The notes: generated by a model not told the origin, from the sequence alone. Shown: positions 50,201-58,447, counted from the first letter of the stretch. The stretch is DNA of 64,000 bases from Xenorhabdus japonica (GCF_900115195.1 NZ_FOVO01000020.1:1-64000), one strand, 5' to 3'. Numbers and translations are program-made.

Positions 50201-50673
50201 TCAATATCACACCTAAAGATCGGTTCGAGTACGTAGTACTGGAGGAGCGGACGTTCAGGGCAACGTTAACGGATAAGAGCACATTCGAGAGGACTGCGTA
50301 CGAATACCATTGGAAACCTGAGCGCTGGTTCCTGCTGATGGGAGTGGAAGCGCAGGCGCTCAACCAGACTAAGAATCAATATTGCCCTACAAGAGAGGGG
50401 CTTGAGGATGTAAAAGAAACTGATGTATGGAACTATAATGAGATGGGAGATGGAGAGACACTATTGAATGAATTCGAGGAGATAGTGGATTGGGGCTTCT
50501 TTACAGTTTCAGTAAAAGGGAGCTACCAACCCAAACCAAGTGGGACAACTTTCATAAATGTTCTAAAGATGGATAAAGATAAATTTAAACCAATCGATCT
50601 TACAAACATAAACGAGATTGGCAACCCTGATATTCCGCAACCAGTTGCTTGTTTATTAGGGATAAAGAGGTAG
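47242..50673 (+). CDS. Invasin/intimin-like inverse autotransporter adhesin
   Basis: A 1143-residue outer membrane adhesin. It has a signal peptide ('FVRFLVFIYSILIFPLTSLS...AFA'). The beta-barrel domain covers about residues 60-345, with intimin-type landmarks 'AKINFSMDRKGKLDNGSLDLL', 'WLFFSQLGYRNKDSRHTLNL' and 'FDINGEFFLPVYPNIGGKLA'. Several Ig-like domains follow; the Big_1 types at about 450-680 repeat 'W.vk/vd..TND/TDE.GQL/I.AT..S'. The last 100 residues hold two Cys ('NQYCPT', 'PVACLLG'), as in the disulfide-closed tip of invasin. ATG 47242 is preferred (atgagg 10 bases upstream) over ATG 47227. The receptor is unknown; a role in nematode or insect colonisation is inferred. Confidence 0.9.
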   Translation: MDSYISKKFVRFLVFIYSILIFPLTSLSAFAVDGKKYEHQLQKKLLENQESENNLNDKENETAGLIARNIRTVSNVLSSSPSELTEQAKAYALGKINSAVNSEAQKWLSQFGTAKINFSMDRKGKLDNGSLDLLLPLYDNKSDWLFFSQLGYRNKDSRHTLNLGFGGRYFTPSWMYGLNSFYDFDVTGNNKRIGLGGEAWTDYAKFSANTYLRVSDWHDSPHEKGWEERPANGFDINGEFFLPVYPNIGGKLAYEQYFGDQVALFNRDTKQKDPSLARFGVNYTPVPLVTMGVDYKLGSGGHSETLFQTNLNYRFGVPFEAQLSSDSVASMRTLAGSRYDLVERNNQIVLDYRKKGEKEVLLNIQQQNITGYSYQRWAPIHATVTPKDAKLEWQLNDSFAHAQGEVTEGVNPIGLTLPKYDPDSKTDNTYVLSFTAKDSNGKESKPSNITVKVEPFVLKEDVTKEVVKTGKTDEVAYKLLATITHGTKDKDPLAKLKVSNLQWSVDEPNTDKVKWVQSDTTNDKGQLEATVSSTQLLKDVKVYLTMDGMPKKEVNNLNFAKVAESKYKVKVETKESGPLVVGKNEGYIFTATVTDAAGNLLKGKDVKVDWSVKGGLPDGVTWLNEKKTDKTDENGQISATLVSNKAAKDIIVEVTIDGAEKASAKPVEFTEDDSATSGITWTGAQEYEAVKGKQHVVAVNIQDITKFKPEYTYNITFDKDKYPGLKSAKLSSPTTLRKQMTFTFESTQETEPGVIELTLTEAQSGKTVKISSPPISFKAGLNAIKVGSFEMVNINTNNYKADGQDKVNLKINVNYSAGGPARNLSIDPSKIEWSTDVVDKLKDKFTFTVESPTTNDRGELYANMVSNVSIWKRGNGVKPKVKLPTSDANGGQEVDLKDDRSILFNPIPKRAQLHVFNKDKTEVNYTYKADKHGPSNVFNSLQAYLLYEEDGKRLPANGTEFDVTYEADEHDSIGNRFIDKNSGLISFNITPKDRFEYVVLEERTFRATLTDKSTFERTAYEYHWKPERWFLLMGVEAQALNQTKNQYCPTREGLEDVKETDVWNYNEMGDGETLLNEFEEIVDWGFFTVSVKGSYQPKPSGTTFINVLKMDKDKFKPIDLTNINEIGNPDIPQPVACLLGIKR

Positions 50674-50698
50674 GTAAGTAATAAGTTTATAGTAATAA

Positions 50699-50731
50699 AA
50701 ACACAGGCTCAATATTGAGCCTGTGTTTTTT
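50699..50731 (+). terminator. Terminator after the invasin gene
   Basis: acacaggctcaat (50701-50713) pairs fully with attgagcctgtgt (50714-50726), allowing for the tight loop, and five T follow. Confidence 0.9.
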
Positions 50732-51857
50732 AATGCATGATAATTTTTTATTTGATTATCTTGTAATGATTAAATGAAGAATGTCTGGTGATACGCTAAC
50801 GGATAAATAATTTGAGAGTAGGGGAATCCAAGAAACTCTAAGCTGGTTAATTCATTAATATGAAATTATCCTTGGGTACATAAATCTCAGCATGGTGTGT
50901 TCCACAGAATATCATCCCAATACAGAATATTCCGATATCAAAAAGCTTCATAATTTGGAATAAGACTAGATGGATTTTATCAATGATAACACACTAAAAA
51001 CCTGCCATTACACGTATTGTTATTTATCAACACCATATTTCCGAGTAAGTTTCATACTCGTTTTATGATAGTGAAAATCATTATTATTATATTTGATGCA
51101 GTGCTTTTAATTAAAGTGAGTCATTATTAACGCGTAATAAGAGTAGGTTTTAAAGTAGCCATAAAAGTAAATATTTGACTAAGGAGGAGTAATAAAATGA
51201 ATGTGGATTATCTGATATTTATTTCACTATGCGAGTAAGTCAGCTATATATGCTTTTCTTTGCATCTAAGAATTAAATTATTCACACAATAGTTTCTTAG
51301 TATGATATTTTAACTTTCATGGTTTTTTGGTATTTCCATAGATGGGTTGCCAATAAATGAAAGTTATCAATTGATAACTTGTTGCTCATTATTTTTTCTT
51401 AGTGGTAGCCCTAACTTTAGGACATATAACCTAGCCAGCAGTAGGTTTATTTGTATGTTTTACATCTGTTCACTCTCAAATTTTAGCATAATAAGTTAAG
51501 CCAAAATTTGAAAAATGAAGGGGGATTTGTATACCCGATAAATTTCAGGTTATATCACAGCCAACAGAGAAATAACTTGAAAGATGAAGGGTATAAATGT
51601 GGATAACAAGAGGTCATTTTAATCTGTATTATAAAATGTAAACTTTGTTTTAGTTGCATTGGGTATTATTTCTATACGTCATTAATTCGCAATAATAATA
51701 AATCTTTTGCTTATTGTACCCTTATTAACTAACATTTTATTAGTTAACATTTTGACAGTTGACCAGATAAAACCTTTGGCAAAACGTTAAGTTAAAATGC
51801 TATCACCATGAATCTGTAATGTTTTGTAGTTATTTAACAATCATTGGGCGAAAGAAC
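50732..51857. other. 1.1-kb region between invasin and LysR regulator genes
   Basis: No gene of normal size. At 51197-51238 a 13-residue frame (MNVDYLIFISLCE) follows a perfect aaggagg (51181-51187). A palindromic repeat lies at 51529-51595. The remaining sequence is AT-rich and shows only scattered stops in all frames. The promoter of the LysR gene should be within 51600-51840. Confidence 0.5.
51529..51595. repeat. Imperfect palindromic repeat (ERIC-like)
   Basis: gtatacccgataaatttcag at the left end pairs imperfectly with cttgaaagatgaagggtata at the right end, with about 25 bases in between. A related palindrome lies at 56527-56589, and half-copies appear near 22475-22510 and 46927. Confidence 0.6.
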
Positions 51858-52748
51858 ATGGATATACGCAATCTTGAAGCTTTTATCGTTTTGGCTGAGA
51901 CTCTTAATTATCATAAGGCTTCTGAGAGGCTTTATCTTTCTCAGCCAGCCTTGACGAAGAAAATACACGGGTTGGAAGATATTCTTGGTGCTTCACTATT
52001 TACAAGGGGGCCAAATGGAACAAGATTGACAGATTTTGGGCATAAGACGCTGGATAATGCCAGAAAATTCTTAACACACTATGAACGCTTCAAAAGTCAG
52101 GTTCATTTTGATTCAAAAGAAGATTTGGTCAGGCATTTATATGTTGGCTCATGTTTTCCTATCCATAATTATTCTCAAATAGAGAAACAGATTGCGGGGA
52201 ATAAAGGAAATGTTGTATTAGCATTGGTGACCGGGCTGTCTGTTGAGCAGCAGATAAATTTATTGAATGCGGGAATGTTACATGTTGCTGTGATACCTAT
52301 GGCATCCATTGCGCAGTTAGAGCCTAAAAAGACGTTTACAGAACGGTTAGTTTTTATCTTTAGAAAAAAGAGTAACTTGATCTCTAAGTTCAGGATAGCT
52401 TTTAGTCAATATGGCAATGGGATTACTCCAGCAAATTCATCAGAAAAAAATGAGGTAATTGAGTTAACGAATTGCCTTAATGTTTTCCCTATTTATACCG
52501 GTGACAATATGAATTTGTTATTAAAGACAAATGATATCATGTTGATAATTGAGATGGTGACAAAAAATAATTATTATACTTGGGTTCCTGAACGAATTAT
52601 TAGTTCGATTCCTGATTATTATATGAATTTGTTGGAAATTGTTAAAACAGATAAAAAAATTGATCTCGGTGTGGTTTGGGGGAAATCAATAGACGATCAT
52701 CTGCTTGACGACGCAGAAAGTTTTTCTACGTTGGTTGCGAGTGTATAA
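51858..52748 (+). CDS. LysR-family transcriptional regulator
   Basis: A 296-residue regulator. The winged HTH is at residues about 1-60, 'DIRNLEAFIVLAETLNYHKA' then 'SERLYLSQPALTKKIHGLED'. The effector domain is divergent, and no known member was recognised. ATG 51858 is the family start; an extension to 51819 is open but unlikely. It has no obvious divergent partner and may act on the invasin gene or elsewhere. Confidence 0.88.
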   Translation: MDIRNLEAFIVLAETLNYHKASERLYLSQPALTKKIHGLEDILGASLFTRGPNGTRLTDFGHKTLDNARKFLTHYERFKSQVHFDSKEDLVRHLYVGSCFPIHNYSQIEKQIAGNKGNVVLALVTGLSVEQQINLLNAGMLHVAVIPMASIAQLEPKKTFTERLVFIFRKKSNLISKFRIAFSQYGNGITPANSSEKNEVIELTNCLNVFPIYTGDNMNLLLKTNDIMLIIEMVTKNNYYTWVPERIISSIPDYYMNLLEIVKTDKKIDLGVVWGKSIDDHLLDDAESFSTLVASV

Positions 52749-53056
52749 GTAGGATATCTGTTATCTAATTTCTATATTATTATGGAGATTAATGTATAAA
52801 TTATAAAGAAACTTTTTCAGTAAGGAGCGCAAAATGAGAACGTATATATCCACTTAATTTGAAGATGCCGGTTTCAGGATTTGAAAATTATCATTTAATC
52901 GGCAAACGAGAACGTTATCTGTCAGCGTTCCCAATTAAATGAAATAATGGATATTTAATTGGGAATGCTTCATGCAAACAAAAAGGCCACGCGGATGCGC
53001 AGCCTTGAATTCGGGATGTAGATTTTGGGGATTTAGTTATCACGCTAAATTAAGGA
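52749..53056. other. Non-coding stretch after the LysR gene
   Basis: No ORF was recognised. A short ccacgcggatgcgcagcc stretch (52988-53005) with an inverted core (gcgga/tgcgc) is the only G+C-rich element. Confidence 0.35.
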
Positions 53057-53250
53057 AAAGCGCTTAGTTTGACCTGTTTGTTTCAATATAGCACCTAATT
53101 TTTGTGCCTCAGCTCCCTCCATATGAATAGTAAATATAATGTGATAACCAACGTTTATATAGGTACAATCAGATGCATCAATTCCTGTCTGACCTAAATT
53201 ATAAGATATGTCATCAACAATTACATAAAGGTATTTTGCCAGTCAATTTT
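53057..53250 (-). pseudogene. 3' fragment of an unidentified gene
   Basis: The minus strand reads in one frame 'AKYLYVIVDDISYNLGQTGI', 'DASDCTYINVGYHIIFTIHM' and 'EGAEAQKLGAILKQTGQTKR' to a TAG stop near 53057. It is closed upstream by a TGA and has no start. The codon pattern looks coding. The family was not recognised. Confidence 0.4.
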
Positions 53251-53838
53251 ACCTAAGATGGATTTTTATCTCAATTTAATAACGATAAACAGAATTAATA
53301 CGCATTAAAATATGGCTGCGCATTATAAAATCTGTCTATTGGTCGAGTGCGTGATTCACTGAGTTGTAAATTCGAAATTTGCTGCTGATAAATGCCATAT
53401 CAGCCATTAGCCAGATGATAACTATTGTCTGAAAACGGAGAATATGGGGTTATCTATGGGGATCGAAGTGCTGATCATACCACCAAAAACAAAGTTAACA
53501 TATTTATTTAACAGAAATATGAGATAACGACTGACTCCGATCAGTTATCCAGCTTAACTGAATTACTTGAATTTGTGCCGATATCGAGAATTTTAACTAC
53601 TGCATTTTTTGCAGGAGTTGGATTGTAAATTCAAAGTATTACTAACCATATAATCTTTAATAACCAACTTTATTTATCTTTTATTAATATTTTATTCGAA
53701 ATAAATCGGTTCTGGTTTTAATTTCGTTTATTTAAGTATCTATATAATGCTTGATATTACACCAGAATAATTCTAAAAACACCATTACTAATAAGCCATT
53801 ATTACATGACTTGAGAAAAGAGAAAAGAGAAAAGAGGA
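53251..53838. other. Intergenic stretch without recognised genes
   Basis: AT-rich DNA with many stops in all frames. The right end has a short tandem run (gagaaaa units, 53814-53836) leading into the fragment at 53839. Nothing else could be supported. Confidence 0.4.
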
Positions 53839-53982
53839 AAATGGTTTAAAATCTATCGGGATGGTGTGGTTAACGGCAAAAAAGTGTCGCTTCATTATTT
53901 TGCCCATGAAAGTGGTAGTCCAGTATATGGGCTGAAAATCGCTTCTAACTGGAGTAATAAGACCAGCAGGCTTAAATCATAA
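53839..53982 (+). pseudogene. Possible polymorphic-toxin C-terminal tip remnant
   Basis: A 47-codon frame without its own start reads 'KWFKIYRDGVVNGKKVSLHY', 'FAHESGSPVYGLKIASNWSN' and 'KTSRLKS' and stops at 53980-53982. It looks like the very end of a larger secreted or delivered protein (the 'SLHYFxHxSGxVYGLKI' style of toxin tips). An immunity-like gene follows after 75 bases. The identity is a guess from style and position; no domain was matched with confidence. Confidence 0.4.
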
Positions 53983-54057
53983 TTCCATTTCACTCTTGGG
54001 TATGTTATATCCCCCATAATAAAAAATGAATATCATTGGTGAAGTGGAGGAACAAAC

Positions 54058-54417
54058 ATGGATTTTGATTATCGCCTTCAAGATAAACATGCGGCCAAAT
54101 TTGTTAGCTTTATAATCTTGGGAGTATTGTATTCTCTCGATAAAAAACTCATCTCTATTGATGAGGCAGAGGGATTTATATTTATGCCTTATGTTTCCAA
54201 GGTAGTGAAGCAAACAAAAGTCCCGGGTGCATTAAGTGATGTTGATGCAGTCGTTAAGATTATTAATGCCGCATGTGAACTTGACGATTTAGAAAGGTTA
54301 CGTCCCGAGTTACTGTCAGAGTCTATTCAAACGTTGATAGAAGAAACATTCTTAGTTATTAAAAACAGTAAAGAAATTGAAAGATTGGTAAACAAAGATG
54401 TCAGTATACTCAAATGA
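54058..54417 (+). CDS. Small acidic helical protein, DUF3969-like, probable immunity protein
   Basis: A 119-residue soluble protein without signal peptide, rich in helix-forming and acidic residues. The N-terminal 'FVSFIILGVLYSLDKKLISI' and 'DEAEGFIFMPYVSKVVKQ' resemble DUF3969-type proteins, which are small cytoplasmic proteins often found as orphan immunity genes. A clear ribosome binding site (tggagg, 54045-54050) precedes ATG 54058. The gene just upstream is only a toxin-tip-like remnant, which fits an orphan toxin/immunity locus. Function is inferred from context. Confidence 0.6.
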   Translation: MDFDYRLQDKHAAKFVSFIILGVLYSLDKKLISIDEAEGFIFMPYVSKVVKQTKVPGALSDVDAVVKIINAACELDDLERLRPELLSESIQTLIEETFLVIKNSKEIERLVNKDVSILK

Positions 54418-54521
54418 AAATAAATTATGCAGGCTGCAATATAGCCCGCTTAAACACAATGTAACAGTCACCCGTTTTGTTTAGTTATTTCAAAGCGGGT
54501 GACATCATTTGCAAAATTAAT

Positions 54522-56483
54522 TTATTGACTGGCATTAAATGCTTCGGCCATCTGCTCGATTTGTTCCTGAATATTCAACCATTCCATTTCAATATCTTCG
54601 AGCCTGGACTTTGTTTGTGTCTGCTGATGAAGGCATTTGGTTAATTCAGCCTTACGATGATTTTCGTAAAGCGTGTTGTCTGATAGTTCTTCTTCTAAAC
54701 CCGCTAATTCAGTACTCAATTTTTCCATTTGTTTTTCAAGAGCTGTAAGTTGTTTACGTAGTGGTTGAGTCTGATTGCGAAATTCGGCTTCACGCCGTTT
54801 TTGATCTTTACGCTCTTGGGCACTGTAATTTTGTGTACTGTTATTTGACGCATTGGTGTTTGACGCATTGCTATCTGTTCGTTCTTTTTCTTGGCTGTCA
54901 CGCACTTGCTGGCGTTGTAGCTCGGTCAGCCATTGCTGGTAATCTTCTAAATCACCTTTAAACACTTCTACTTTGCCATCATGTACCAGATACAGCTCAT
55001 CTGTGGTAGAACGCAGTAAATGCCTGTCATGCGATACGACGACCAGAGCACCTTCGAAATCAATAAGTGCTTCAGTCAGTGCTTGCCTCATGTCCAGATC
55101 AAGGTGGTTGGTCGGTTCGTCGAGCAGCAGGAGATTAGGGCGCTGCCAGACAACCAGAGCCAATACTAATCGGGCTTTTTCTCCACCGGAAAAACGCCTG
55201 CTCGGATCGGTGACTTGATCGCCTTTAAAACCAAATCCACCCAGATAATCCCGCAGTTGTTGTTCCATCTCTTGTGGCGCTATTCGGGCTAAATGCTGTA
55301 ATGGCGATTCATCTGCCCGCAGGTATTCCAACTGATGCTGTGCGAAGTAACCCAGTTTAATACCTTTTGATAAAGCGATTTTTCCTTGCTGGGGTGCAAG
55401 CTCGTTGGCCAGCAATTTGATCAACGTGGATTTACCCGCGCCATTGCGACCTAACAAACCGATTCGTGAACCCGGTACCAGATTTAATTTGATCGAATTC
55501 AATACAGTTTTTTCACCATAACCTGCACTGACTTCTTCCATGCTCAATAGCGGATTTGGCAGGTTGTCCGGTTGGCGGAAACTGAAATGAAAAGGATTAT
55601 CGACATGAGCGGGAGCGATAAGCTCCATGCGTTCCAGCATTTTGATGCGACTTTGAGCCTGTTTAGCCTTAGAGGCTTTGGCACGAAAACGATCAATGTA
55701 GCTCTGCAAATGTGCCACTTTTTCCTGTTGGCTTTGGTATAGCGCTTGTTGCTGGGCGAGCTTGGTGGCGCGTTGCCGCTCGAAGGAGGAATAGTTGCCG
55801 GTATATTCGTATAGATTCAGTTGTTCAATGTGCAGAATCTTATCAATGATCGGATCGAGGAAATCGCGGTCGTGGGAAATTAGGATCAAGGTACCGGTAT
55901 AATTCTTTAGCCATTTTTCGAGCCAGATAACGGCATCCAGATCAAGGTGGTTGGTCGGTTCGTCGAGCAATAGCAGATCAGAACGACAAATCAGCGCTTG
56001 TGCCAGGTTGAGGCGCATGCGCCAGCCACCGGAAAATGAACGTACAGGGAGTTCTAGCTGAGCTTGGGAAAAACCCAATCCGTGCAGCAAGCTGGCTGCT
56101 CGTGCGCGGATTGTCCATGCCTGAATGGTATCAAGCAAGCCATGAAGATGGGCAATGGCATGTCCATCATTTTGTTCGTTGGCTATTTTTAGTTTTTGTT
56201 CCAGTTGCCGGAATTCGCGGTCACCATCAATTACATATTCCAGCGCGGATGTCTCCAGAGCAGGTGTTTCCTGATTCACCCAAGCCAAAGCCCAGTTGTT
56301 GGGAAATGTTACGGAACCATTTTCGGCCTGAAGCTCATCCTTTAGTAATGCGAGTAGGGTCGATTTACCACAGCCATTCTTGCCCACTAATCCGACTTTC
56401 TGTCCGGGATTAATGGTTGCGCTGGCATTGTCCAGCAGGACGCGAATGCCACGACGGATTTGCAGTGAAGAGAAAAGAATCAT
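54522..56483 (-). CDS. yheS: ABC-F family ATPase YheS
   Basis: A 653-residue soluble protein with two ATP-binding domains and no membrane part (E. coli YheS 637). Walker A 1 is 'GLVGKNGCGKSTLLALLK' and signature 1 'VRSFSGGWRMRLNLAQAL'; Walker A 2 is 'GLLGRNGAGKSTLIKLLANE' and signature 2 'SRRFSGGEKARLVLALVV'; both Walker B end in 'LLLDEPTNHLDLD'. The linker at about 240-280 is the P-site tRNA interaction motif. The C-terminal 120 residues form a charged coiled coil. ABC-F proteins act at the ribosome and resolve translation stalls. Confidence 0.95.
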   Translation of the reverse strand: MILFSSLQIRRGIRVLLDNASATINPGQKVGLVGKNGCGKSTLLALLKDELQAENGSVTFPNNWALAWVNQETPALETSALEYVIDGDREFRQLEQKLKIANEQNDGHAIAHLHGLLDTIQAWTIRARAASLLHGLGFSQAQLELPVRSFSGGWRMRLNLAQALICRSDLLLLDEPTNHLDLDAVIWLEKWLKNYTGTLILISHDRDFLDPIIDKILHIEQLNLYEYTGNYSSFERQRATKLAQQQALYQSQQEKVAHLQSYIDRFRAKASKAKQAQSRIKMLERMELIAPAHVDNPFHFSFRQPDNLPNPLLSMEEVSAGYGEKTVLNSIKLNLVPGSRIGLLGRNGAGKSTLIKLLANELAPQQGKIALSKGIKLGYFAQHQLEYLRADESPLQHLARIAPQEMEQQLRDYLGGFGFKGDQVTDPSRRFSGGEKARLVLALVVWQRPNLLLLDEPTNHLDLDMRQALTEALIDFEGALVVVSHDRHLLRSTTDELYLVHDGKVEVFKGDLEDYQQWLTELQRQQVRDSQEKERTDSNASNTNASNNSTQNYSAQERKDQKRREAEFRNQTQPLRKQLTALEKQMEKLSTELAGLEEELSDNTLYENHRKAELTKCLHQQTQTKSRLEDIEMEWLNIQEQIEQMAEAFNASQ

Positions 56484-56783
56484 AGATGTTGTCTATATAT
56501 AGTATGTTGAGTTAATAATTAGGTTAATATCTTTCAAGTTGCTGTTGTGTTGATACCACCATGCTGCAATTTGAAATGTATTGGGTATTTATTCAATTTG
56601 ATTTAATAGCTTGTCGTGCATGGTAGCGGAAAATATGTGCCCTGACACGTCCAGGAGAGATTGATGTTGTTATCTTCTAACATATTGCCGCCTAAAGTGT
56701 TGCTGATATATACCCATCCGGAATCGATGAATTCAGTTGCTAATAAAATGTTATTGTAGTTGGTGCAGAAATTAGGTATACGC
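56484..56783. other. Gap where kefG and most of kefB are missing
   Basis: In E. coli kefG and kefB lie between yheS and yheV. Here no kefG trace is seen and only the 3' end of kefB remains. The left part contains the palindromic repeat at 56527-56589. Confidence 0.6.
56527..56589. repeat. Imperfect palindromic repeat (ERIC-like)
   Basis: atatctttcaagttgc at the left end faces gcaatttgaaatgtattggg and tat at the right end. It belongs to the same family as 51529-51595. Confidence 0.55.
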
Positions 56784-56930
56784 ATGTTGCATGAATTGAT
56801 GCCCTGTCTGCATGAGGATCTGGCACAGATATCCCGCGTAAAAAAGGCTCGCAGGGAATTGGAAGAACTGTTTGAACGGGAAATGATTAATGAGTGTCGC
56901 CGACCGGAAGGGTGGGATGAACATGAATAG
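56784..56930 (+). pseudogene. kefB: kefB, 3'-terminal remnant
   Basis: The 48 codons read 'MLHELMPCLHEDLAQISRVK', 'KARRELEELFEREMINECRR' and 'PEGWDEHE', collinear with the C-terminus of E. coli KefB ([20 protein letters not shown]...GWDEFE). The transporter and RCK domains of this glutathione-gated K+/H+ antiporter are gone, and the frame is closed by a stop upstream. It directly precedes yheV, as in E. coli. It could still be translated as a tiny peptide but cannot transport. Confidence 0.85.
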
Positions 56931-56944
56931 CGTTGGGGGGAATT

Positions 56945-57148
56945 ATGTCAGTTAGTCGTAAGCGTTTTATCGCGGGAGCTGTTTGTCCAAAATGTCAATC
57001 ACAGGATACGTTGGCAATGTGGCAGGAGAATAAGGTTGATGTTGTTGAGTGTGTCCATTGTGGTCACATACAAAGGCAAACGGATGAAGCTGCCGCATCT
57101 CATGTCAGGGAACAGGAACAGATTATTGGGATCTTTACGCCACAATAA
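56945..57148 (+). CDS. yheV: YheV family zinc-ribbon protein
   Basis: A 67-residue protein with a four-Cys zinc ribbon: 'AVCPKCQSQDTLAMW' and 'VVECVHCGHIQRQ'. It is collinear with E. coli YheV (66 residues). ATG 56945 is the family start; an upstream ATG adds four residues. The function is unknown. It sits between kefB and slyD in relatives. Confidence 0.93.
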   Translation: MSVSRKRFIAGAVCPKCQSQDTLAMWQENKVDVVECVHCGHIQRQTDEAAASHVREQEQIIGIFTPQ

Positions 57149-57331
57149 ATCAAAACACAATAATAAATCAGCACACACAATAATAAATTAATATACATAC
57201 AATAAATTGTGGATAAATTTTATCGTCGCTAGGTACAGCGACGTAGAATTCCGTTACAATCAGCAGCATTTTTTGAGCTGTAAAAATTTCCCTCACGGGT
57301 TTTCTCCCCTCTCGGGTATGTAGGAGTTGTC

Positions 57332-57862
57332 ATGAAAGTAGCAAAAGATTTGGTGGTCAGCCTGGCTTATCAAGTAAGAACAGAAGATGGTGTTTTAGTT
57401 GATGAGTCTCCGGTGAGCGCACCGTTAGACTATCTGCATGGTCGCGGTGGTCTGATCAGCGGATTGGAGAAATCATTGGAAGGTCGTGAGGCGGGTGAAC
57501 GTTTTGATGTTAGCGTAGAAGCAGATGACGCATATGGTCAGTATGATGATAGTCTGGTTCAGCGTGCACCAAAAGATGTGTTTGTTGGTGTGGATGATCT
57601 TGAGGTTGGCATGCGTTTTCTGGCTGATACGGATCAGGGGCCTATCCCAGTAGAAATCACCGCGATAGAAGGTGATGAAGTGGTTGTTGATGCTAACCAC
57701 ATGCTGGCTGGTCAGAATCTGAAATTCAATGTTGAAATTGTAGCGATTCGTGAAGCGACTGAAGAAGAATTGGCTCACGGCCATGTGCATGGTCAAGGTG
57801 GTTGTGGTGATCACGCCCATGAGCATGACGATCATGGATGCTGCGGCGGTAGCTGCCACTAA
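57332..57862 (+). CDS. slyD: FKBP-type prolyl isomerase and metallochaperone SlyD
   Basis: A 176-residue cytoplasmic protein (E. coli 196). The FKBP domain (residues 1-70 and 125-145) encloses an IF chaperone domain, with 'DYLHGRGGLISGLEKSLEGR' and 'VDANHMLAGQNLKFNVEIV'. The His/Cys-rich tail 'HGHVHGQGGCGDHAHEHDDH' followed by 'GCCGGSCH' binds nickel and serves hydrogenase maturation. The tail is shorter than in E. coli but keeps its metal ligands. Confidence 0.95.
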   Translation: MKVAKDLVVSLAYQVRTEDGVLVDESPVSAPLDYLHGRGGLISGLEKSLEGREAGERFDVSVEADDAYGQYDDSLVQRAPKDVFVGVDDLEVGMRFLADTDQGPIPVEITAIEGDEVVVDANHMLAGQNLKFNVEIVAIREATEEELAHGHVHGQGGCGDHAHEHDDHGCCGGSCH

Positions 57863-57897
57863 TTCGGGGCTAACTGATAAATTAGTAAGCTGAAGAA

Positions 57898-57930
57898 AAA
57901 GGGAAGCGCATTATAAGCTTCTCTTTTTTT
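57898..57930 (+). terminator. Terminator after slyD
   Basis: The stem gggaagc (57901-57907) pairs with gcttctc (57917-57923) and is followed by ttttttt. It lies between convergent slyD and slyX. Confidence 0.75.
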
Positions 57931-57976
57931 GCTTTATTCCTGAGCCTTCCTTGGCAGAGGTTTTCCTTGATTAATA

Positions 57977-58195
57977 TCAGTAATGGGGAGGCGGTGTTTC
58001 TTCAGAAAGTGGTGCAATGATGGATGTTTGATGAGTTTTCAGGCGTTCAGTCATTAATTTCAGCTGTTCTTTCAACCTGTCAGTTTCTATCTGTTGTTTT
58101 CTCACTTCCTGATTTAATTCTTCAATAGTGGCTTCTTGATAGGCCAGTTTAGTTTCCAGCAGCTCAAATCTTTGTTCAAATTCAGATAATGCCAT
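57977..58195 (-). CDS. slyX: SlyX family protein
   Basis: A 72-residue coiled-coil protein with heptads in 'EQRFELLETKLAYQEATIEE' and 'LNQEVRKQQIETDRLKEQLK', ending in the typical 'EETPPPHY'. The E. coli homologue also has 72 residues. The function is unknown. It is convergent with slyD and divergent from fkpA, as in relatives. Confidence 0.94.
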   Translation of the reverse strand: MALSEFEQRFELLETKLAYQEATIEELNQEVRKQQIETDRLKEQLKLMTERLKTHQTSIIAPLSEETPPPHY

Positions 58196-58447
58196 TATCT
58201 TTCCTCCTATTTCTGATCAATTAATTAAATGACGAAGTAATTACTCGGCCAAATTAACACTATAATACTCAAAAAATTCAGTGAAATAGGATCTTGCGAA
58301 TCCTTTTTATTTTAATATTGTTCCAGTGGTTGCTATTGAGAGGTCGAGGTGTAGCAAATATTGTCATTGGTTTCCTCAGGCGGTTATAGTAAATGTTATG
58401 TGTGATCTATGCTGATAATAAACCCACCAAACTTATTGGAGAATAGG

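Noticed and set aside
51529-56589. Repeats considered as a CRISPR array
   Set aside because: The copies are single palindromes kilobases apart, without regular spacing or unique spacers of equal length.
56603-56785. A 60-codon minus-strand frame as a new small gene
   Set aside because: It has no ribosome binding site or conserved pattern and lies in the gap left by the kefGB deletion.
57473-57859. A 128-codon minus-strand frame with a His-poor, Thr/Ile-rich product
   Set aside because: It is the reverse complement of slyD and has no independent support.
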